19,115 nt of DNA from Auxenochlorella pyrenoidosa (GCA_001430745.1 KQ481977.1:31909-51023); one strand, 5' to 3'. Positions 1 through 10,257 are shown, counted from the stretch's first letter. Notes: generated by a model from the letters alone, not told the origin. A program made the numbers and translations.

Positions 1-265
1 GANGGGGGGGGGGAGGGTTACAGCGTCAGGTGATCCCCAAGCGAGGCTGATGTGGGGCTGCAGCATTGGGCCCTCGCAGCCCTGCTCTGCGCACGCTTTG
101 TGAGGCATGCAGACCACGGCACGGCCGCGAGTGCGGCCTGCGATCAGCTGCACGGCGTGGCGTACGGGTCTCGGCGCATGCCTCTGGGCATCGTGCGCTG
201 CCCGGCCAGCTGTTGACATCACCGGAAGCTGCACCCTTGTCGCGGCTGCAAAGCCTCCTGCTCAC
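1..265 (-). other. Last visible polymerase intron and sequence edge
   Basis: The exon ending at 266 stops in phase 2 at a GTGAGC donor (265-260 on the minus strand). The next expected family A segment, the ERQA..N..QGSAAD region, cannot be read in any frame down to base 1, so this stretch is taken as intron. It ends in a G run with an ambiguous base at position 3, which suggests a contig or gap edge. Confidence 0.5.
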
Positions 266-3200
266 CGCCTGTCGCCAGAGGCAAGGCCCTTGATGGGCCG
301 CCGCCGGCCCGCCATGGTGACGACCCCGCCCGCCGCCCGCGCCGCCCCCTTGGTCTGCTCAATCCAGGCGGCCACCCCCCGGAAGTGCGCCATGAAGCTG
401 GCCATCAGCTCCTGCAGGACAGAGAGAAGGTGCAGAGAAGGTGCAGCCAGGGGCAGGGGCATTGGGGTGGAAGTGCGCCATGAAGCTGGCAATCTGCTCC
501 TGCAGGGCAGAGAGAACGTGCAGCCGAAGGCCGGGGCTTGGGGTGGAAATGGGCCATGAAGCGGGCCATCAGCTCCTGCGGGCCTCAGGGGAGGGTGCAG
601 GCGAGGTGGGGAGCAAGGGACGCACGGCCTGGTGCCTGGTGGAGCAGCCTGGTCCAGGAAAGGTGCATGCAACTGGCCTCTGGGCCACCCCCGAATGAAA
701 GAGCAGTGCTGAGGCGCTGAAGATGGCACCTGCCCGCTGGCGACTGCTGCATGCAAGTGCCCGCCGCTCATTGGATGCGCCGCCAACTGCAGCCGTGACG
801 TGCAGCCCCATGCAGCCCCACCTGTGCTGCCGCCACCGAGATGCTCAAGCCGCCAGCGCCCTGGGCCAGCCCCCAGGCGGTAGAGCCGTAGATCAGGGCT
901 GCGCCAGAGGTTTCAGACCAAGGATTTCAGAGGCTCCAAACCGGGGGTGTGACAGCTGCTGGAACGGTGCCGTGCAGGCGACCCGCGGTGCAGCGCGGCA
1001 ACCCCCGGCCCGCGCTCCAGGGCGCCCAGTGCTGCACATGGGATGTCCCTGCGCCAAACAGCTGCGGCCAATGGCAAACAATGGCAAACAGCGGCGTGTG
1101 CGCTGGGCCGCACCGTATGTCACCCGCTTCGCCTTCTCCCGCTCCTCCTTGGACACACTGGCCACGTCAGCTGCAAGCAGGAACAGCCGCGCAAACAGTC
1201 AATATGCAATATCAAACAACCTCCAGTTGATGAGGCCAGGAATAAAAAAAGCCGCCGCAGTCGCACGCATGGCAGGGGGCAAAAAGAAAGTGTCCAGGCA
1301 CGTCCCAGGCACAGCGAGCTTGCCCAGCCAGCCGATGCCCCCGCCCAAAGAGCCGCCCTGACCTGCCCCCAGCCAGGAGTGGGCGATGTGCTTGAAGGCG
1401 TCCCCCGCAGGGCCGGCCTGCTGCAGCAGGCGGACGAGCGCCGCGTCGCCAGACAGGTGGGCCAGCACCCGCAGCTCCACCTGCGCGTGCCATGGTGCGC
1501 CATGTTACGGCACGAAAATGCACCCTCGACATGTGCGCCTCGTCCGGTCGGCCGGTCGTGCCGACCGTGCAGGCCTCACGACCGTGCATGCCTGAGTGTC
1601 AAGCATCCCCGTTTACCACAGTGTCCCCCCATCAAGCCACCACGCCGTCTGCTTAGAAAAGCAGCTCCATGGCCCTACACTGCGCCGTCCTGCCCCACCT
1701 TGCCAGCCTGCCTCAGCCCCCACCTGCGAGTAATCGGCCGCTATGAGCAGGCAGCTCGGGGGGGCCACAAACGCGTCGCGTATGTTGATCAGGCCCTCGT
1801 TCCCCGCCGCCTCAAGATTGTACTTGGTGACCGCCTGCGGCGCTGGCAGGCAGGAACGAGGGGACTTCAAGTTGGCAGGTCGAGGCGCGCGCCGCGCCAG
1901 CGCACCACAGCCGTGCGTTGCCAATCTACCGGCGGGCAAAGTGGGAGCACATGAAGGCACGACATAAACACATCTCAGGAAAACCCCTTGCTGGCGCACT
2001 GCAAACAGGCGCAGGTGTGGGGAGGACGGGCCTGGGCAGCAGGCTGCCGCGCCGACCCTCCAATCGCTGCAAGCCTGTCCCCCATGGTCCCCCCTTGCCT
2101 GCAGGTTGGGCGCGCTGCTGCTCAGCCGGCCCGTGGCCGTGGCTGTCTGGTTCCAGCTGCAGTACACGCGCGGGATGGGGCAGGCGCCCGGCGGCTGCGC
2201 CTGGGCAAAGGCCTCAGCCGAGGGGAAGCCGCCCGCCGCGGCGCGTGCCCAGTCGGCCTGCACCCACTTGCTCACAAAGTTCTGCGGGGGCGGGGGCGGA
2301 AGCGTTCCAGGGGAATTCAGCTGTTCCCGGGCACAGGTTATCAGGGCAGCTGGCAGACACAGGCAGCAGGCGCACAGGCGGGGCCACGGGCAGCGCGCGC
2401 TGCAGCCGGTGCGCAGGGCGACATATGCCAGCAGGGTCGGCAGCAGACGGCACGGAACTGCTGCTGTCAAGGAGATAAGCAGTAACCAACTATTGAATTG
2501 CTAATAAGGAGGGCAGTGCCACCTGGAGGGCGCGGTATTGAAGCACCAGGCTGGGCAGCGGCGAGTGCTGGCGCAGCTGGTTGAGCGCGCTCTCGTCTGT
2601 GGGCAGGTGGGTCTTGGCGGCGGCGCGGCCATGGGCCGTAGGGCGTGGCAGCTGCAGCGCAGCGGGAGAGGGAGAGGGTAGCGATGGCGCAGCGGTGCAG
2701 GGCTTGTGAGTGGGAACCGAGCACACAAGCCGCATGTGGCTGTGCGCTGTGCTGCTGCTATTGCCACCACACTCAACCAACAGACCTTCCACTTCAAAGC
2801 CTTGTCTACACTTTCACCCTCCCTCCCAACCTTGAGCTGGCTGTACAGCACATCTGCCAGCTGCTGCGGGGAGGACAGGTTGAAGGGGCGGCCAGCGACG
2901 GCGGCGGCCTCTTCCTCGATGCGAGCCATGTTGGACCGGCAGGCCTGCAGAAGGCCTGAGGGAGGTGTCCACCCTCAGGAGCTGGCACAGAAGCCAGATA
3001 AGCTTCACCTGACCAAAGAGAGGCACCGCGAGGCGCATGCTGTGCAGCAGGAAAAGGGCGCAAAGGCGGGCAGACCGGCGGCACGGCTGCTGGCCCTGCT
3101 TGCACGCGCAGGCCGCGTGGCGGCGCAGCAGCGATCGTGCCCTGCAGTGCGTGATGCGGAGAGCAGGCCACCCCGGGAAAAGCTGCTGCCGGCTGTCCGT

Positions 3201-6200
3201 GCAGCGCATGCATGGGAGCATGCCCCCTCGTTCGCACCGCTCCCGCCTCGATGAGGAGCCAGGGGTCAAAGCCCAGGCCTGCCGCCTCCATCTGCGCCAG
3301 CAGGGCTGCCACCTGCACAGAAGCCGAAGAAGAAGTAAGGCACACTGAGACAACAGCACAGGCGTGCGCGAAGATTCTCGCGCGTCCGAGGGTCCAAGCT
3401 CGAAGAGGCACGGGCTGGCGAGGCCGCCCCAGGCTGGAAGCCTCAGCCCTGCGGATTCAAGGCCCTCAGCTCTGGGAGCGAGGCCAGTGAGGGCAGCTTC
3501 CAGGGTGCCCACTGGTGCCCCAGGGTGCCCCCCCCCCCCAACACACACACACCCTCTCACCCCACCTGCATCTCCCGCTCCAGCGTCTCCATGGGCAGCT
3601 CCACCCCCTCGCCCAGCAGCTTCCCAGCCAGCGCCTCGCCCAGCTGCCGGCTGGCTTCCAGCGCGCGCCGCATGCGCTGAAAGGGGCCGGCCCCGCCGGC
3701 ACCACCTACAGCAGACAGGGCGCCTGCAGCCGCGGGCCCGCTGGCGGGGCTGTGGGCTGGGTCGCCCGTGAGGTTGGATGCATCGGTGGGCATGCTGCCC
3801 AGGTGTCGTTCCACCAGTTCCGCCAGGCTATAGTCGCTCAGCTCTTTGTCACTGCCCTGCGTTGCATGAGGTAAAGACAGCAGCCGGGCAAATGTGAGCT
3901 CGCAGGATGGAGCAGCGCACCTGCATGGTTGTGACGCGCTTTGCGGGCAGCAGCCGCACGGTGCGCATGCAGGGTGATACGCAGGGCAGGCGCCTGCATG
4001 CTGTACGCTGCCACACGTGCAGGCTGGCCGGCAGCGCCTCTGTCGATGAGGGCCCATCGTGCACAACCCGCCGGCCACAGCTGCCGCCAGCTCAACCTGC
4101 CTGCAGCAGTTGCGGCTCCAGCAGCCAGCCCAGGAGGCGCGGGTCGACCACCCTGGTGTGCTGGGGCGGCGGCAACGCCACGCCCGCCTGGCGCAGCAGG
4201 CGCAGCAGGCCCTGCATGTTGAACGCCACCACCCCGCCGGGGGCAGGGGCCGCCAGCAGCTGCGCCGCGAGGTCACGCCCCTGGGCTGCCGAGGCGGGGC
4301 TGACTGCCAGGCCGCCCCAGCTGCCCGCCGCGAGGGGCAGCAGGTACTGGGTGGCTGCTGGCCTGCCGCCGCCGGGGTCTGAAGGGTCGGGCTGGATGGG
4401 CAGCACGCACAGCGCGACAGCCTGGCCCGCGACAGCGCCTTTGCCAGCAGCCGAGGGCCCGCCCCCCAGACCTGCTGCCGGCCCTGGCGCTGCCGCCGCC
4501 GCCGCCGCAGCATCCCCCCCGCCAGGGTCTGGCTGGGCAGCTGCAGCCGCAGCCGCCTTCCCCTTGCCCTTGCCACTGCCGCGCGCCTTCTTGCCGCCTG
4601 CCGCAGCTGCGGCTGTGGCCTTGATGGCCGCCTGCTGCTGCTTGGTGAGCGGCTCCAGAGTGGAGAAGAACTGCCGGCCCGTGGAGTCCGCAAGCAGCAG
4701 GCCCATGCTGCAAGGGACCAAACGGGGACAGCCGCGCAGGGTCACCGTATTGCAGGCGAGAAGCCGGGCCGTCAGAGGGGAGCACTGCGGAGCAGCAAGG
4801 CTGCCGCCACAGCAGGGAGTTCGCCCCGTTCTCCTCGCTGCCCCTTGCGTGCGGAGCCGGCTCCAGCTCACCCCCCAAGCACCCACCTGCACGACAGCGC
4901 CTGCTGCATGTCCTTGACAAACCTTGTGTATCCCCAAGAGGAGGTGGCATCTGCACCATGGGGTGTGGGCGGGGCTGCACGTGTGGGCGGGGCCATGCAT
5001 CGTCGATAGCACCTGCCACATCAGCCAGCACACCTGCGGGCGCAAAATTGCATGGCACACGCTCCCTGCTCCTGCAACCTACGCAAGCATGCTCCATGCT
5101 GCAATGCTCGTGTGTCCCCTCCCAGGAAGACACATAATTCCCACCTGCCACACCCACAGACGGCCCCAGCTCAAGAGACTCTGCCAGGGGCGGGGCCTGC
5201 TCGCCACCTGCCGCCGACGCTCCATTGGAGCGCGTGCCCTTGCCAGGAGTGTCGGCATCCCGGGCGGCCTCCTTCGTTCGCTGCTTCTTCCTGGCTGGCT
5301 TGTGCGCGGTGGCGGCAGCGGCAGCGGCTGGTCCCCCATCCTCAAAGTCCGAGCAGTCGTCGCTTGCCCAGCCGCCCGCAGCCGCCGTCGCTGCTGCAGC
5401 CGCTGCCTCGCCAGCTGCCTTGCTGCCTCGCGCCATGCCCTGGTGCTCATCATTCTTCTGCCTCTGCTGGTTGCTGGGGTTGCCTTTGCTGCTGCCAGTG
5501 GCTGCAGGTGCAGCTGCCTCCTTGCTTGCGGCGGCAGACTTGCGTCGCGGAGCTGCCGAGGACGGCTGCGCTGGCTGGTTGCGAACCTGCAGCACAGCAG
5601 GCTGCGGACGCTGCCATGCCGAGGCTGCAGGGCGCAGGCAAATTAAGGGCGGGCTTTCTCCAGCAGTCAACATGGCACATGTTTCGCTGACAGGCGGCCC
5701 CAACCAATGCAGGTGGCTCTGCAAAGCTCCAGTGCTGCACACTTGGCCGGCCACCCACTGCGGGCCGTCTTCCACATGCCAGACCTCCCACCTCCCCTGC
5801 CCAGGCTCACGTGCACGCTCCGGCGCTGGAGCAGCAAACTGGAAGGCGCTAAGCAGCACTGACTGCCGCAGCTTGGGAGCCCCCGCAGACGATGGCGCCG
5901 CCTCGCCAGCTGGAGGCGGCAGTGACTGCTGCACCTGCGGCGGTGCCGCTCCCGAGGGTGCCGAACAGTAAGGTGGGACCTGCGGCCACGAGTGCTGCTG
6001 CTGTGGCACACAAGATGGAACCTGCTGTTGCTGCTGCTGCTGCTGCCCTGGCCCATACGCCTGCCCCTGCTGTTGCTGATGGCGCCCTGGCCTGACAACT
6101 TGCTGCTGGTGCGGCACCCGCAGCTGCGCGCCCCACTGCGCAGCCTTCTGCGGCTCAATGTGCGCCTCCCATCGCGGCTGCTGCTGCTGCTGCACCTCTT

Positions 6201-7547
6201 GCTGCTGCACCTGCTGCTGCAGCACCTGCTGCTGCTGTTGCTGGCCCCCCAGGTGCGCAGCAGGCTGCTGCACATCCGACGCGCCTTGGAAATCTGGCCT
6301 GCCTGCCTGCGTGCTGACACAGACGGGGCCGCTGTTCCCATGCCGCAGCTGCAGCACCTCTTCCCCTCCCAGGCTGTGCAGGCCTTGCTGCTGCACAAGC
6401 GGGAGCAGGTCCCAGGGGGGCGGGGGCGCCGCCTCCTGGGCGCTTGCAGGGCCGGCTCTGCTGCCCACCCGCTGCCCGCAGCCCCTCGACCGCGTGCTGA
6501 CCTCTGGGTGCGGCTGCCAACCAGCATGCTGGTGCTGCTGGAAGGGTGCAGAGTGCTCGGGGCTTATCAAGGGGCGCGACTGGAGGGCAGGGAGGTCTGG
6601 TGGGTACACTGCAGGAGCAGGGGGACCCACAGCCGAGGTTGCACAGCACAGCGCACGCAGCAGAGGTGTGCTCTGTGCTCTGTTCTCCAACGCCGCGTGC
6701 ACATCCCATGCCGGGCCAGCATCGAGCTGGTGGTGGCAAGCAGCAGCGGCCTGTGGCAGAGCCCATCCTTGCCACACAGCGCACCTGTGGGCTGCCGTGT
6801 CGGTGGAGGACTGTTGCTGCCTTCGTGCACCGCTGCGTCGCCTGCCACCATTGGCACGCAAAGTGGGTGCTGCAGCGCAGCGCCGCCTGAGGTGGGGTGC
6901 AGTCCTGCCGGCAGCTGCTGGCCGGGCCTCCAGCCTCCCGACACTGCACGCTGGTTTGCCGCGAATGCTGTTTGCTCGTCGCTGAGTGCAGCCTGGCGGC
7001 TAGCCCAGCTGCTACCGCCGCTAGTGGACGCAGCCCTGCCGCCCCAGCTGCCTCGGCTGGCCTGCGCCGGCGCAGGTGCGGGGCGGAATCGAGGCTGTGG
7101 AGCGGGCAGCGCGTATGCCAGTTCCACAGGCGCAGGCCACGCGGGTGCTGCCTCCTGCCCGGGCACCGAGCCGTGGCACGACTGCTGGTCCTCCTCCTGC
7201 TGCTGGTGCTGCCGCTGCTGCTGCGGGGGTGCGGCAAAGGCGCCCCAGCGAGATGCGCTTGGCTGGTGCGGGGCGGCTATGAGCCGAGCGGCGCCGGTGG
7301 CAACCGCCTCGGCTGCCTGCGTGGCGGACACAGGCTCAGGCTGGCTGGCAGGGGCGCCGGCTGGCATGGCATTGGGGCCGCTGCGCAGCCAGGCGGCCGC
7401 GGCATCCTGCACCAGTTTTGCAACGCCAGGGGCGGCAGTGCAGTTGGCGGCGTCGGTGGACAAGGGATAGGCGCAGGACGCACAGTCTTGGACGGCAGGA
7501 ATATATCGGCAAGCATGGTGCTCAGGCAGCTGGGCCGGGCTGCACAC
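266..7547 (-). CDS. Family A DNA polymerase, theta/nu type, helicase domain not seen; 3' end off window
   Basis: Predicted DNA polymerase of the Pol theta/nu branch, the repair/translesion enzymes acting in end joining or crosslink repair. Exons, high to low coordinate: 7547-6785, 6608-5811, 5624-5145, 4950-4887, 4707-4101, 3856-3566, 3312-3238, 2944-2831, 2651-2523, 2281-2099, 1834-1724, 1480-1363, 1170-1114, 898-822, 411-266. All phases agree and give 1337 codons here. Residues 1-680 are low complexity (Gln runs about 360-450, Ala runs, SDDCSDFEDGG near 600). Residues 680-905 resemble the exonuclease fold (FVKDMQQALSC, VVAFNMQGLLRLL, RVVDPRLLGWLLEP), but the catalytic acidic residues are missing. 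The polymerase core follows: YSLAELVERHLG, NLSSPQQLADVLYSQLK, WNQTATATGRLSSSAPNLQ, motif A AADYSQVELRVLAHLSGD, motif B KAKRVTYALIYG, then TMAGRRRPIKGLASGDR. Motif C (HDE) is not in the window. Start is the first Met of the exon-1 frame, so the N-terminus is less sure than the core. An intron inside exon 2 near 6540-6470 is possible. No helicase domain fits between this start and the divergent neighbour. Confidence 0.5.
381..581 (-). repeat. Three tandem copies of a 3' splice site plus exon start (polymerase intron)
   Basis: On the minus strand the real exon starts at 411 after CTGCAG and reads ELMASFMAHF. Two further copies lie upstream in the same intron. The 33-base cores are at 385-417 (real), 473-505 and 549-581, with periods of 88 and 76. 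Each copy keeps CAG followed by a frame reading ELMASFMAHF, EQIASFMAHF or ELMARFMAHF. Similarity runs a little beyond each core. The host intron (821-412, 410 bases) is the longest of this gene. Confidence 0.5.
801..820. repeat. Tandem decamer beside a polymerase donor
   Basis: The ten-base unit tgcagcccca occurs twice head to tail, starting inside the minus-strand donor of the exon ending at 822. It is short and may be chance, but it is in the same intron that carries the triplicated acceptor. Confidence 0.5.
1071..1090. repeat. Tandem decamer in polymerase intron
   Basis: The unit atggcaaaca is repeated twice exactly inside the intron between exons 1170-1114 and 898-822. No exon sequence is included. 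Confidence 0.5.
3521..3557. repeat. Poly-C and (AC)n tract in polymerase intron
   Basis: A run of about 12 C is followed by an (AC) repeat, just inside the intron whose minus-strand donor is at 3565. In the transcript this reads as a GU repeat followed by a G run near the 5' splice site. Confidence 0.5.
5990..6245 (-). repeat. CAG/CAA triplet region coding for poly-Gln
   Basis: Repeated CTG/TTG triplets on the plus strand are CAG/CAA Gln codons of polymerase exon 2 on the minus strand. They give several runs of three to eight Gln broken by Val, Leu and Glu. The plus-strand reading of the same bases gives Leu-rich shadow frames that I reject. Such tracts are common as disordered linkers in high-GC algal proteins and prone to length change. 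Confidence 0.5.
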
Positions 7548-7909
7548 TCATCCTCACTGGTGAAGGTGGCCGCCGGAAGGGCCGCCAAAGACGGACTGGA
7601 CCTGTCTTTTCCATCCCAGAAGCATATGATCGATGTTGTTATCTTGGGGTGTGCGCGGAACGCCCAAGCGTGCGGGATTGGCACCCTCAACTCAAGTTGC
7701 TGCTTCGCATGCTGCGAGGAGGGCTGCTTCTTGAGCTTCCCTCAGACGCGCATCGAACATGCCGAGGGTGTGCACAGTGCTCTGCTACGCGCTCTCGCAT
7801 TGCTAGGCATTCAATTAGCGCTTCTCCCCAAAGCAGCGTGCACTATGTCGCCTTCAGAGCCACCCCAGCAGCTCGGCAAGGTGATCGAATAGCCCGATGC
7901 GGATCCATC
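7548..7909. promoter_or_regulatory. Shared upstream region of two divergent genes
   Basis: This 362-base gap separates the predicted start codons of the polymerase (minus) and the HAD phosphatase (plus). It must hold both 5' UTRs and probably a bidirectional promoter. A pocket of lower GC lies about 7606-7645. No clear TATA box or other named element is visible. Long open frames cross it on both strands, but their composition looks like shadow frames. Confidence 0.5.
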
Positions 7910-10257
7910 ATGCCAGCTGCCTCGCTGCCGCACAACCGCCGCCGCCGCCGCTGCCTCCACCTCACTGCCGACTGCCTTGAACCCTCCCCTGTCACCCAGA
8001 TCTCTGCCGTGCTCTTCGACATGGACGGTCTGCTGCTGGTGAGCCGGCAGCACCTGGATTGCCCTGCTGGCACGTCAGCTGCTGCCGCTGTGGCATGGCC
8101 GGTCTGCCACGCATGCAGCGTTTGCACGGCCTTGTTGCCAACAACCCTTCATTCCTCACCCTCCTCTTCCCGCTTCTGCTCAAGCTGCCCAGGATACAGA
8201 GGGGATGTACACGGTTGTGCAGCAGCGCCTGGCGGCTCGGTTTGGCAAGGAGTTCACCTGGGCTCTCAAGGCCAAGATGATGGGCAAGAAGGTGAGGGCG
8301 CTGCTGGTGGCACAGCAGGCACAGCGGCTGTCAAACTGAGCGCCGTCTCGCCCCACCCTCACCTGCCACTCACTGCTTTGGTCAAGTAGGCAGCGTACAG
8401 CCAGTGCGCAGCTGGCGTCAGGGAGCACAGCCGAAGGCTCTGATGCGGCCCACTTGTCGGATCCTCCTGCCTGTGCTTTGTTCGTGTTTTGTTCAGGCCA
8501 TCGGGGCGGCGCGCATCCTGCCTGTGTTTGCCCAGGCCATTGAGTCTCGGCACCTCCTGCCCATGTGTATGCGCAGGCCATTGAGGCGGCGCGCATCCTG
8601 GTTGCAGAGCTGGAGCTTGAGGGGAAGACCACCCCGGAGCAGTTCCTCCAGGAACGCGAGGTGGGTGGACCTCGCTCAGAGCCTGAGAGCAGCACAGCAC
8701 AGATGCGCCCAACGCGGCAACACACACAGCCTTTCCAGGCCTTCCTCGGCCGGGCTTGACAGCGAACTGAACATGCTGGCATGCAGGAGGCGCTTGACGA
8801 GATGTTCCCCACGGCGCAGCTTATGCCAGGGGCAGGTGGGCTGCCATCCGGGCTGCTGCGCTGTGCTGTGCTGCGCTGTGCTGTGCTGTGCTGCTCTGCT
8901 ATCGTGACGGCCCTGCTGTGCAGGGCTTGCTGGCACGTCGGTGGGTCTGATGCAGATGCAAGCCTGCGAACCGCAGCCGGGTGCTGTGCCTGTTCAGAGG
9001 GGCTCCCCCCTCGTGCAGCCGCGCGCGGCAGCGCCCGCGCGGCGCGAGCCGGCGCGGCGCCTCACCCGTCGCAAACCCTGCTCTCCAAATCCTGCAGAGC
9101 GGCTGCTGCGCCACCTGGCGGCGCACAGCGTGCCCATCTGCCTGGCCACCTCTTCGCACCTGCGGCACTACACGCTCAAGACCACAAACCACGGCGACCT
9201 CTTCTCGCTGTTCAACCACCGAGTGACGGGTGAGGCATGGGCGCATCGGCCGGCACCAGCAAGGGGGGTCGGTCGACTTTGATGCCAGGGTGGCGACCCC
9301 GGCACCGAGGCTCCCCGGCCCACACTGCACCGCAGCTATCTGGCCCCAAGCCGCCGCGCCAGCGTGCTTCCTTGCTTGCATGGGGTTGAAGTCTGCCTAA
9401 CCGCACTGGAACTTGCGACAGAGGGCCCGCGCGCCTGCGCTGTCACCGACCGCCGCTGCTGCGTGAGCCCCCTTTGCAGGCGACCAGATCAGCAACGGAA
9501 AGCCCGCGCCCGACATCTTCCTGCACGCCGCCGGAATGTGGCAGCCCGCGCCCGACCCGTCATCCTGCCTCGTGTTTGAGGACGCGCCCAGCGGCGTAGC
9601 GGCGGCCAAGGCGGCGGGCATGTGAGCCGCGACGCAAAAACGCTTGCAGCCGCTTCTGCTCTGGCTTTTGCGCCTGTCGTAATGCACAGGCCAATGCGGC
9701 AAGCGCGTTTGCAGCCAGGGCCTGGCTGGCGGGCCGAACTTTGCCAGCGCTCGACCTGCTGCTGCTGCCCCACCCTCAGGCGCGGCCGCACGTGCCTGGC
9801 AGGCCGCATCCAGCGGCGCCGTCCAGCCCCTGCCCATGGCTGCCAGGCCCCCTGGCCATGCAGGCAGGAGGCAGGGCACCCAACGGCGCCAGACCTGCCC
9901 CCACCCCCTCCCATGCACCCCGCGCCAGCGGCCTGACGACGGCCGTGCACTCTGCTGCGCGCTTGTGCCCCGATCTCTCTCTCTCTGCAGGCGGCGCGTG
10001 ATGGTGCGAGACCCAAACCTATGCCGCGCACTCAGCTGCGCGCTTTGCGCCCCACTCTCTCTCTCTTCGCGCGCTTGCACCCTGCCTGCAGGCAGTGCGT
10101 GATGGTGCCGGACCCAAACCTGGACCCTGCCCTGTGCCAGGAAGCAGACCAAGTGCTGCGCAGCTTGGAGGAGTTTCGGCCCGAGCAGTGGGGCCTGCCG
10201 CCCTTCCCGGCAGGCGGCGGCGCGCCCGGCGGCGCTGCCAAGGCCGGGCCCGCATGA
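7910..10257 (+). CDS. HAD-family phosphatase (pseudouridine-5'-phosphatase / glycerol-phosphatase like)
   Basis: Complete gene of seven exons: 7910-8038, 8193-8291, 8577-8660, 8787-8835, 9098-9229, 9480-9621, 10092-10257, giving 266 residues with every phase consistent and all donors GT. HAD motifs are all present: motif I FDMDGLLLDTE (Asp nucleophile and general acid, split by intron 1), motif II CLATSS, motif III Lys in NGKPAPD, motif IV VFEDAPSG. The order MGKKAIEAARIL, FPTAQLMPGAERLL, MVPDPNL and FRPEQWGLP follows animal PUDP and plant GPP-type enzymes, which hydrolyse small phosphomonoesters with Mg2+. The substrate cannot be chosen from sequence. The N-terminus (about 34 residues, basic with an RRRRR run, before ISAVLFDMDG) could be an organelle transit peptide. 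The frame stays open upstream of the chosen ATG, so a longer N-terminus is possible. Introns 2 and 6 contain duplicated acceptor regions. Confidence 0.5.
8497..8600 (+). repeat. Three tandem copies of a 3' splice site plus exon start (HAD intron 2)
   Basis: The real exon 3 starts at 8577. Its first 24 bases (AIEAARIL) follow CAG. Related 24-base copies, also after CAG, start at 8497 (AIGAARIL) and 8536 (AIESRHLL). Spacings are 39 and 41 bases. The linking bases between copies are also alike (cctgcctgtg-like), so whole units were duplicated. Using either upstream acceptor would add 80 or 41 bases and shift the frame. Confidence 0.5.
8853..8899 (+). repeat. CTGTG/CTGCG microsatellite in HAD intron 4
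   Basis: Imperfect five-base repeats (ctgtg and ctgcg, about nine units) near the 5' end of the intron between exons 4 and 5. No coding content is seen. Confidence 0.5.
9947..10130 (+). repeat. Two tandem copies of a 3' splice site plus exon start (HAD intron 6)
   Basis: The real last exon starts at 10092 and reads QCVMVPDPNL. A copy with its own CT-rich tract and CAG starts at 9991 and reads RRVMVRDPNL. The duplicated unit begins near 9947 and 10028 (gcactc followed by gctgcgcgctt), so it covers the polypyrimidine tract, acceptor and about 35 exon bases. Splicing to 9991 would give 36 foreign residues and a TGA at 10100-10102, removing the conserved C-terminus. Confidence 0.5.

Noticed and set aside
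26..265. Minus-strand 79-codon frame as the next polymerase exon
   Set aside because: A fragment reading DVNSWPGSAR slightly recalls the QGSAAD region, but flanking residues do not match and splice phase does not fit.
4273..6861. 862-codon continuous minus-strand open frame as a single protein
   Set aside because: Its first part (6861-6609) and last part (below 5145) leave the coding pattern. Conserved motifs and phased splice sites show it is exon 2, an intron and exon 3 of the polymerase read through, with the lower part in the wrong frame.
5992..7470. Long plus-strand frame rich in Leu and Cys opposite the polymerase leader
   Set aside because: It is the antisense of CAG/CAA Gln codons and GC-rich sequence. 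No conserved motif is present.
9991..10091. Alternative mutually exclusive last exon in the HAD gene
   Set aside because: The copy has no donor before the next acceptor and runs into a stop, so it is a duplicated acceptor region rather than a cassette exon.
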